From the NCBI GenBank assembly GCA_037903475.1, contig JBAJFG010000037.1:124001-188000 (forward strand): a stretch of DNA of 64,000 nucleotides, given 5' to 3'. Source of the DNA: Ancylostoma caninum. Its lineage: Eukaryota > Nematoda > Chromadorea > Rhabditida > Ancylostomatidae. This document shows positions 55,901-64,000 of the stretch, piece after piece (within the stretch, counting starts at the first letter, position 1; every line of letters begins with the position of its first letter). Both the position numbers and the translations under genes were made by a program. The notes under the pieces are model-generated. The model had not been told where the DNA came from. It did no database searches and saw only the letters and a program-made list of their open reading frames with translations.

Positions 55901-56062
55901 TGGCGTGTAGGCGCACCGCTAATCCATCCTTCCCTGTCTTATCTCTAGCAAGCCAGAAGTCACTGATAGCTATAGGTGATGTTTGGCTACGATATGGCTA
56001 TGATGCGCAGGCAATGATAATGATATGGACAAAGGGTGAGCGGTGCGCCGGTACGCCATCTC
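55896..56062. mobile_element. Small inverted-repeat element (possible hAT MITE)
   Basis: TGGCGTGTAGGCGCACCGCT (from 55901) is inverted at 56038-56057 as AGCGGTGCGCCGGTACGCCA with two mismatches. The left edge CAGGGGTGG resembles hAT ends. It abuts or overlaps the right edge of the compound foldback. Confidence 0.55.
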
Positions 56063-56453
56063 GAATCGAACACACTGTACTTTGTTCAAATTAAAGACCA
56101 ACCGTAGAATAATTTTTGCCATGAGATTTAATTTTTTTGCATTAAATTCACAATCTAGAAAACCCAAAACAAATTTTGAAAAGTATTAATTATCAGGATG
56201 TCCTACATCAGCGGCAAAGCCATGGACAAAACAGATTAGCATGTGGGACCTAACATGTAAGAACTGAAAAGGTAGATGCGTTTCAAACTGCTCTAAGCGA
56301 CCGCGTTTCAAGCTGTTCTGAGTGAGCAATGAAGCGTAGTGAATACCATCTGTTACGAGGGCAATTTTCCTGAGCAACGCAAAAGGATGCGTGACGTTAT
56401 CGTTGAAACACTGTTTCAACGAATTCAAACAAATACATTTCGAAGCATTAGGT

Positions 56454-59400
56454 CTAACCTTCTTCTTCACTCGAGTCATCCAACGCCATATTCATGCGAC
56501 GTTCTTCTAGAGCTTTAGCTAGCGCACCCGCAATGCCGCCCATTTCCAGCAATGTGGTTTCTGATTTTCTTTTCTCTTGTTCAGCTGCAGTATCAACCTG
56601 AATAAAAAAGTAAGAAATAGATGATTCAATTATTCATCGAGAATAGCGATACAATATCACAAACATCACAATATTCGAGCAGATGCAAAGAAAAATATAC
56701 AAGTCAACCCAACGCACGTGTTTAAGCTGTGCTCCTTGACGGATTTGGGCCATTACATTATCTCGAGCATCGGCTTTGGGGTTCGGTCTTTCAGGTGTGC
56801 CATGATCCGCAACACTACGTAATTGTTTTCCAGCTTGAATCTCCTGCGAAGTGATAATCAATAGAGATGGAGCAAGAAGGCGAATAATAATTCCTGAGAG
56901 AGTACAAACCGCCAGAAGATTTCCTCTTCCAGAATTTGGAGTAGCAATGGAAGGAGGAGGTGGAGGGGCAACCGGGGCCGAACTTATCGCTGTAGAAAAT
57001 TTCACTTGGAACTAACAAGCTAAACTTCCATTCGTTTAAGATCTGAACGATTCATACCGCTTATAGATGGTGGAGGAGGAGGTGGTGGTGGCGGCGGAGG
57101 AGCACTGGAAATACTGGCTGAAGGCGGAGGAGGAGGAACCCCAGCAGGACGACCAACATCAACACTTGGAACCTGTAATACGCATTTAGATGACAGAAAA
57201 TAAAATATTCGGATTCAGAAACACATGAAACAATGATCAAGCATGACTAGTAGTGTTCGGTGAACTTCTGTAGACTGAGGTCACACATACACTTGATCGA
57301 GTGCATGGATCTCAGAAGTATAAAAGTATAGTCACGGAATAAGTCCTTCTCTGAATGCCTCATTGGATTCAGTGATTCTAGACCGTTATTACAGCGGCTG
57401 GATGAAAGGCAATAGAGTGCAGTGGATGAAAAATCAGAGGCAGAGTTTCTTCCACGTTAACTTTTTAATAAGTAGGTGTATAAGGTGTATTAATAAAGAT
57501 AAGAATTCTAAAAAGAAGCTATGCTAATTCTTGAAATCAAAAGTTCGAATGAGAACGGAAAGTAGTGAAAAAAAAAAGAAAAAACAACAGTGAAAAAAAA
57601 AAACAAGAGAACGCACAGTTTTGTGAAAAATGTGAAGAAAGCATCAGTGTAAGCCATTTCAGACAATCTTTTATTAACAAGACTTCCGTTGCTCCTAAGT
57701 GCGTAATGTCGTGTCTTTCGCAGCGCATCTCTGCCTCTGCTAATCTGAGAGGTGTACCAGCAAACTTTTCAAACGGCTGCCATGCAAAATCAGCCTTGAT
57801 GAACGTAGTATAACTTCCAGTTCGGGGAATATCCTTGGGAATTTGAGAGTGAGCACGGACTAGAAATTCGCTCAACTTACTGGGGAAGATCAGCGATAAC
57901 TGACACAATGTGAAACAAAAAAGTTTTTCTTTCTTAACCAGAATAGGGGAGTGTCACCCAAAGAAGCGATTTGGTAGGAAACAGAAGAATAAAGTCATAA
58001 GAAACTGATTTTTAGATTTAAACGGTTAGATACAAATATTTGTGGAATAATGATAAGAATAAGGAATCAAAATGAACCAATTTTGTAGTCCTCAATGTCC
58101 CACGTTGGGACGCACGTAGAACAAACTCATAATAGCGTCAAATAGAAGAGGAAATGAATCGGAGAAATTTAACTTTCCCTTTACCTCAGATATACTCCAA
58201 GAAATGCAAATAAATAAAATACAGAAAATGTACTCGGTAAACAACGGAACCTACTTATAAAGCTTCAATGGCCAAACGTTAGCATCAAAATCAAATGCCC
58301 ATCAAGCTCTCTAGCGAAAAAGTTCAAATACCTGAGGTAATGGCCTAGCAAAAGGTCGTGAAGAAGTGAAGGCTGGAGGCGGTGGTGGAGGTCGAGCAGG
58401 TGGAGCAGATGTTTGATGAGAGGCAGTTCGAGACGGAGGTGGAGGAGGTGCAGGGCTACTCCACTGGGGGGTTATGTGGGCAGCAGCCTTATGCGGCTGG
58501 ACCGTTGTAGCGAGGCTGAAATGCAAAGATGAGCATACAAAGGAAAACTGCCGCAATCTCAACACTCACTGCTCATCGTCCTTATAATTCTCAATAAAGT
58601 CGTAAACAAATTTGATAGTTTTCTTGCTCATGCTCGTGGGATCCTGACCGGCTGCTCGGATTATATTTCTGAAACGGCAGGCTTGTGTTCAATCCAGAAC
58701 CAATACCACTACAAATACCGCGCACTTTATGCTCTCATCCATAGGTTCCGAGTCGCACATGTTGTTGGAAAACCCGTTATCTTGATCCCATCCAACGTGT
58801 GCTTTGTGTCTGCAACGAAACTTTTACAAAGTATGTATTTATTTTCTTAGTGGGTGGGTTACTGCTAATAAGTGGACTACATTTGTTTAATTAAAAGGGG
58901 TGAAGATATTTGATTGATCAAAAGCAGGGTGGAGACCTTGAATGCTTTGTTTTAGCTTGAGCTCGTATTTCCAGCTCTTGTGTCTCCCCCGAAAGTACAT
59001 CACCTTTGGAGCAAGCGTGCAAGCGATGAAGAGACCGTAATCTACTAAGCAAATATGCGGAAGGGGCGCAATGACTCTGAAAGCCGTCGTCGAGCTTAAC
59101 AAAGGTTAGCACAGAAAACAAAATTAAACACTGCACTAGCCCTTTTTAGAAAGTAGTAATTGCGGTGAATAGAGCTCGATGGTTAGGTAAAACAAAAGGC
59201 TCACTGGAAATTCGTAGGATTACTGATGTCCTCTTTTCGGATACGAGGCCGCTTGTCCTTCTTCTTTTTGTCCTTACGTGAGAAGAAACTGGTCGTCGTT
59301 GAGGTGGCGGAAATCTTCTCAGCATGAACCATTGTCCCCACTGGTGTGACTCCGCCGGAGACAGGTGTATGCGTTGTCGGAAGGGAACTTCCAATGCTTG

Positions 59401-62136
59401 TCGACGACAACGCGAAAGGCGTACTCATAGTCGATGCCATGGGATTTTTTGCTGCAGCTGAAAGACATTGAGGTGAGTGATTGAAAGCTGGTGCAGAAAC
59501 ATTTGAAAACTGAACATAACATTGTATCTATCTGATCTCCATTTTCTACCGTATTTTTTTTTCATCTCCCTAATTCACATCAACCGAACTCTGAATTCCA
59601 GAGACCTACTTCTACTGGGTTCTACGACCTTGATATGCGGATCAGCTCAGCATTGGGAAAAGAAACAGTGAAACAATGCTTTTCGGGTGAAATTTGCTGC
59701 AATACCCTTAATTCGCAGATAGCTAAAAATTTCTGATTACTACTCCCTCATTGTTTGTCTTATTGTTTTCGTTTATTTATTTCTTATTACACCCAACAGC
59801 CGTGTCATCTAATCTGTATATAAAAGTGAGGGTTTATGCTTGTTTTGTCTGCGTGTTTGTTTGTGTTTTTACGCCTGTATGTTCCGTATAGAAATCGCGG
59901 AGCATCAACCGATTGTTAAACTAAGTAACAACTTCACACCCTAGCTGGTGAATGCCGTACGCTTCTGAGTAGCTGCGAATAAGTGTGCTCTGTGTGATGA
60001 ACTTATCGATCCCAACGCGCGATTCCATGTAGTCCCATGCTCCGATCGCGCTCACTATACACAGCGTTCCACCGAATAATGTTTGTGTCTGTCATGCAGC
60101 GCGCGCTTACCCTGCTGGTCCGGCTGTCTTGAGCGGGGCTCCGGTTTAAATGCGAGCATGCAAGGAACTTGATTTCGACATTTGCTGATATCTGAGCTCA
60201 GCTTGTAGCTGGGAAGCCTGTGGCCACCGATGAACTCAAATATTTGGACTCGCGACATCGAATTCATCAGCAACATCAAATTCATCACTTCAAACATCCA
60301 TCAACTTTTAGATCAAATTCCGATTCAATCAACAAGAGGATGAAATACCACCACTGAAAAACAGTAGTGTATTGAAAAGAAACTGCCCCAGAAAATTTCG
60401 GCGATGACCACCATGACAAATTTTGTTAGTTGTTTCATTAAGCGCTGCGTGCCAGAAGCCCTAAGGAGAAGAAAATGAATTTTCAAAAAAAATTGTTTTG
60501 TTAACACACCAACACTGCAGCGATATTACAAGCTGAGCAATCCTATTAAATATTTCAAGAAAATACTGTTATCAGTTAAATGACTAGGGACGCGCTGAAA
60601 TAGTTGAAGCCCAATACACCCCGACAATCTCGTAGACCAACTTCTTTTTGCAAATGTTTCGACGGCGTACAGTCGGCACCACAACACCACAAGACTTGAA
60701 AAATAGCTTTTCTTCGGCAACCCTGCATACAATACTTTTTCATATATGAGCGCAAGAAATCTTCTATAAGAGCTTCAAACTAGGCCTACTACGGAGGAAT
60801 ACCAGAAAGTTCTTCCTACACTTGAAAAAAAAAACGCTCTCTCTCCTAGGAATACAATTTATTATACCTACACCCGAATGATGCATTAGATACCTATCAA
60901 CTTCTTCCAAATTCGAGAATTCGATTTCGAGTGAGCAAGTTTGTGGTTCGGATGTTTCAAAAAAGGGGACCAATAGAATCCTCTAGCAGTGATAAGAATG
61001 CATCTAGATTTCTCTTTTCTTTGGACATTTGAATTCCTCTGATTTAGTCCTGAATGAACTATTAGATGAATTGAGCAACTTGATTTTATTCGGTCCTAAG
61101 TATACAATTTACTCAAATTCTTGAGGAAATATGGAGCCTCAGCCGTCTTCCCAACAACCATGTATAATATTCGCGAGCACTCGCACAGATTAGTGTCTCG
61201 TGTAGGTACTTGAACGTGAAGTGGCAATCACACCCGCAGTGGATGGTTCACTCGCCACTCCCCGTGAACGGTTATCCGCAAAACATAACGAAAAAAGGAG
61301 GAAGTGGCATTCGCTGAAAATATCGTCAAAAAGGGGAGCATGATATAGTTCATAATGTAATCACCTGATGGCTTCCTCCTCCAACTCAAACGGAAATTCT
61401 TAGGCTGCACTTTAGAGAAATCAGAAGGGTTGCACGACTGTGTACCAGAACAGATGTCGCCGGAGGTGCTAGTAGATGTATCATCGAAATTCGCAGATAC
61501 TGACTGTTCCGACTGCATTGATACCCATCTCGCAGATCTTGACCTTTCTTGGCAATCCGTGGACGATGAACGAATACGCTTCTCAGAAACTCGCTGCGGA
61601 GCAGTTGTCTCGAAGCCTACATCAGAAAGCCTTCCACGGCTGGATCCAGGAACAAATGAAACAACGTATTCACCACAAGATACGGGGACTAGGTCATGAT
61701 CTACGCCGGAGATCCCCTCGTCTTCAAGTAATTGGGAGTCATCACTTTGAGAATAGTAGTAGAATGCATGTTCCGTGCTTGGGAGATTGGTTTTGCATGG
61801 TATTCGATGAACCTTAGAAGTCTGATGCTCAGAAAACGGTGCAGGACCAGAACTGAAGCGAGTTTCATCGAAATACGACTGGAAAGGATCATCAAGGCCC
61901 TGCGGCTCGGGAGTCACGTTGTCGTACCGTTCGAACTCATAATCCTTCGCAGCATGGAGTGAGGGGTGGTATGTAGGTAAAAGAGCTGGGCTTGGGAAGC
62001 AAGGACATCCTCGCGAGAAACGCTGAGGCCTGGTGATGGATGGTCGCGGCAACAACTTTCGATATGAGGGACAACTCAAATCTCTGTACTCAAAGCGGAC
62101 ATGTCCAGCTGCGTCCTCCGTAACGACCATCCACAT
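56454..62136 (-). CDS. wsp-1: WASP-family actin nucleation-promoting factor (wsp-1-like), short isoform
   Basis: WASP proteins activate the Arp2/3 complex at membranes downstream of CDC42. Exons (minus): 61365-62136, 59205-59457, 58726-58809, 58570-58668, 58332-58515, 57058-57172, 56910-56989, 56718-56843, 56454-56597. The sum is 1857 nt, 618 codons plus stop, with every junction in frame. Residues 1-257 are an unfamiliar Ser/Thr-rich start (ATG at 62136). A basic patch KKKKDKRPRIRK lies near 315-330, followed by the CRIB motif ISNPTNFQHKAHVGWD (334-350). The GBD follows to ~402 (SKKTIKFVYDFIENY), then a Pro-rich stretch (403-525). Two WH2 motifs follow (NLLAEIQAGKQLRSV, NVMAQIRQGAQLKHV), then a central segment GGIAGALAKALEERR and an acidic end DDSSEEEG. 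The WH1 domain is absent, as described for the C. elegans WSP-1B isoform; WH1 exons may lie beyond the window. The usual acidic-tail Trp is not seen. Confidence 0.88.
59808..60300. repeat. Dispersed-repeat-like segment in a wsp-1 intron
   Basis: TCTAATCTGTATATAAAAGT followed by TTGTTTTGTCTGCGTGTTTG is the style of start seen in Helitron-like elements of invertebrates. It is GC-richer than the surrounding intron. I could not define the other end, so the limits are approximate. Confidence 0.3.
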
Positions 62137-64000
62137 AGCAAATAGCAAATGAGGCTACAGGAAGACAGCCGACTTGCAGTAAGTGCCCCGAAGATCACGA
62201 TAATGACGTCATTAGTGGACTAGTTGCGGGGGATGGAAAGAATACACCAGGCTTGCGGTGGTTTTCGGCGAGACAGGCTAGCGCGCAGAATGGGCGGGGC
62301 AAAGAACGTCGAGAAGTTAGTTGGTTCAGACCCACAAAGACCCAACCCCCAGCCGCAGTCTGTCTAATCCGCAGAGCAATGCGAAATCACAGAAAAAGAA
62401 ATGCTGTTTCGGATTCCACGACATAAGAGCTAGAATTAAAGCAGCACGATCGCTGGAGATGTCGTTAATGATACCGCAGATTGGTGGAAACACAACTATT
62501 TGATCTGCATTACCACAATCTCACCAATTAATGCGAAGCACAAAAAAAAACGACGTTTCAGAAAACGAATTCTCAGACTTTATCATGATTCCGATAGGGC
62601 TGAAGGCTCCCTATATCCTTATCTACAATACTCCAGTACAGTGTTCAACAGAAACTTAAGAACAAACCCAAACGCCTGGTCTCTGGAAGTGATGAAAATT
62701 CCAAGACATTCATTATCCTAATTCTTACCAACTTTTGAAAAGGTGAAGATCATATGTACAAAAAGTCCGAAGGTGCGGAAAAGTTCCTCTGCACCAAAAA
62801 AAAGTGAAACATCACTCCATCTCTTTCCGCCATTCACGCATTACTTAGTAACGCAGTAATCAAGGAACAGCAGAACTTGAGTTCAACTATAGAAAGGTAA
62901 CTTTCTGACGAAGTGACGGAGACAGGAAAGGGGATGCTTTCTGAACGGAACTTTGTTTCGAATAAGGCAAAGTTCATATCAGCCATGGCAAACACTATGA
63001 TTCGCGTTCGGGGAACGTCTTACACTTCTAATAAATTGAGTATCGGTACAAGTAGAGCTGGAAAAGAGGCATACATAAATCAGAGTTCGAAGATTCATTA
63101 GGGGATAGCAAAACCAAGCACTGGTAAGTCTTCTCCAATTGTTCTGTCTTCGGCTTGAGCTGAATCTTCCTTTACGTTAAGTGCTCATTTCACGCTACGC
63201 TCTAGTGCTTGAGGCTTGCGCAATAGAAAAAAGACGTCAAAATCCTCAAGCATGTCCAACAATGAAGTTCAAGCGGGAGCCAAAATAAAGCAAAAACAAC
63301 GACTAGCAGCAGAGAGCAGAAGGCTGTGTGAGAACTGAGGATATGTTTTTTTTTGCGAAAAAAATTGTATGAAATGACAAACTGCATGGGATAGAAGAAT
63401 GTTGGAAATTAAAAAAAAAAGACAATAAAATGAGTCTTTTTTTAAATAAGAGAGCTGCGGAAATGAATTCACACTGTAACCATAATCGTAGTAGCCAATG
63501 ACCTTACAAAGGTAGGCATCAGATGCATTACTCCTGTAACATGAAAACGCCGTAAATAGTGAGCTCTACCAGCTTCGAAAAGATACAGATAGTTCGAGTA
63601 ATATCTTAATATAAATAATATGGAATTATTAGTTCAGAAGTTCTTGTTATATACTACTGCGACAACCAGGTTGGTAGGTAGATCATATCAGCTGAGAAGC
63701 ACCCCACAGAATCCCAATGCTGACAATGATCAATGCGCTCTGCTTTTCTAGTAGCACCTGGCAAATGTTCGCACTTAGCTTGAAAAGTTTAGCACTAAGC
63801 GAAATTAGCAGGACTGAACATGGACTGGTTAGGCCGATTCGTCCACATCATCTATAGATCAAAATTTCTGGAAGTCATTAGAGGTGCCTATTACTTCGTA
63901 GCTGCGAAAACAGTGCTGATGGTGAAACTAAGTTCTTTTGCTTTACATTTTTGCACAGTGATGCCACACAGCACATAGGATCATGGAAGGAATCATCGGT
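62137..64000. other. Upstream region of the wsp-1 short isoform; no other gene seen
   Basis: No exon with WH1-type residues and no other supported gene. The promoter of the short isoform should lie just above 62136, but I see no clear TATA box. Confidence 0.4.

Noticed and set aside
57537..57908. Minus frame inside the wsp-1 intron with FIKADFAWQPFEKFAGTPL
   Set aside because: Protein-like, but without splice sites that keep the wsp-1 frame. Possibly a repeat-encoded relic; I could not identify it.
60526..60732. Minus frame with RLYAVETFAKRSWSTRLSG, vaguely like a WH1 strand
   Set aside because: It matches WH1 only at a few positions (LYA, W, SG), its flanks do not supply the rest of the domain, and it lies downstream of the first exon rather than before it.
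1..64000. CRISPR arrays or bacterial operons
   Set aside because: No spaced identical short repeats or bacterial gene layout. Introns, TTTCAG acceptors and eukaryotic transposons show a nematode nuclear genome.

Overview
The window looks like the nuclear genome of a parasitic-type nematode, probably strongylid or hookworm-like (inference). Three host genes are split into many small exons with TTTCAG-type acceptors and short introns. The space between and inside them is packed with mariner/Tc1, hAT and other MITE-like elements, LINE remnants and one young LTR retrotransposon. All recognised host genes lie on the minus strand. Exon models were built by hand from splice sites and reading-frame continuity.

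Layout. 1-7.5 kb: little coding, one isolated exon like the purine enzyme ATIC (2757-2877), and an 18-copy 59-bp minisatellite (5160-6195) behind a CCAAT/TATA-like block. 7.5-17 kb: a transposon graveyard of five mariner-type elements, three with another element nested inside (9224-10495, 12686-13539, 15282-16425). 17.7-21.6 kb: a 12-exon nicotinate phosphoribosyltransferase (NAPRT) gene with conserved core but no recognisable C-terminal end. 22.1-23.3 kb: a long-armed inverted repeat with tRNA-like segments. 24-30 kb: a CR1-like reverse transcriptase scrap, a hAT element with a second hAT MITE inside, and a decayed RTE LINE.

31.7-49.3 kb: a long host gene (zinc-finger-like N-terminus, Ser/Pro-rich middle, C-terminal coiled coil). 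One intron carries a complete Ty3/gypsy-type LTR retrotransposon (37035-44915), antisense to the gene, with 371-bp LTRs differing at only 3 positions and an uninterrupted 2247-codon Gag-Pol. Its last ~405 residues have no recognisable retrotransposon domain and are GC-richer. 47.7-56.1 kb: several MITE families, among them one with 9-bp target duplications and a three-copy TIR family.

56.4-62.1 kb: a WASP-family actin nucleation-promoting factor (wsp-1-like): CRIB/GBD, proline-rich region, two WH2 motifs, central/acidic tail. Its visible first exon is a long non-WH1 exon that splices in frame to the CRIB exon, resembling a WSP-1B-type isoform. 62.1-64 kb is its upstream region.

The most unusual items are the C-terminal extension of the retrotransposon polyprotein, the minisatellite whose 59-bp unit keeps all three minus frames open, and the intact antisense retroelement inside a host intron.
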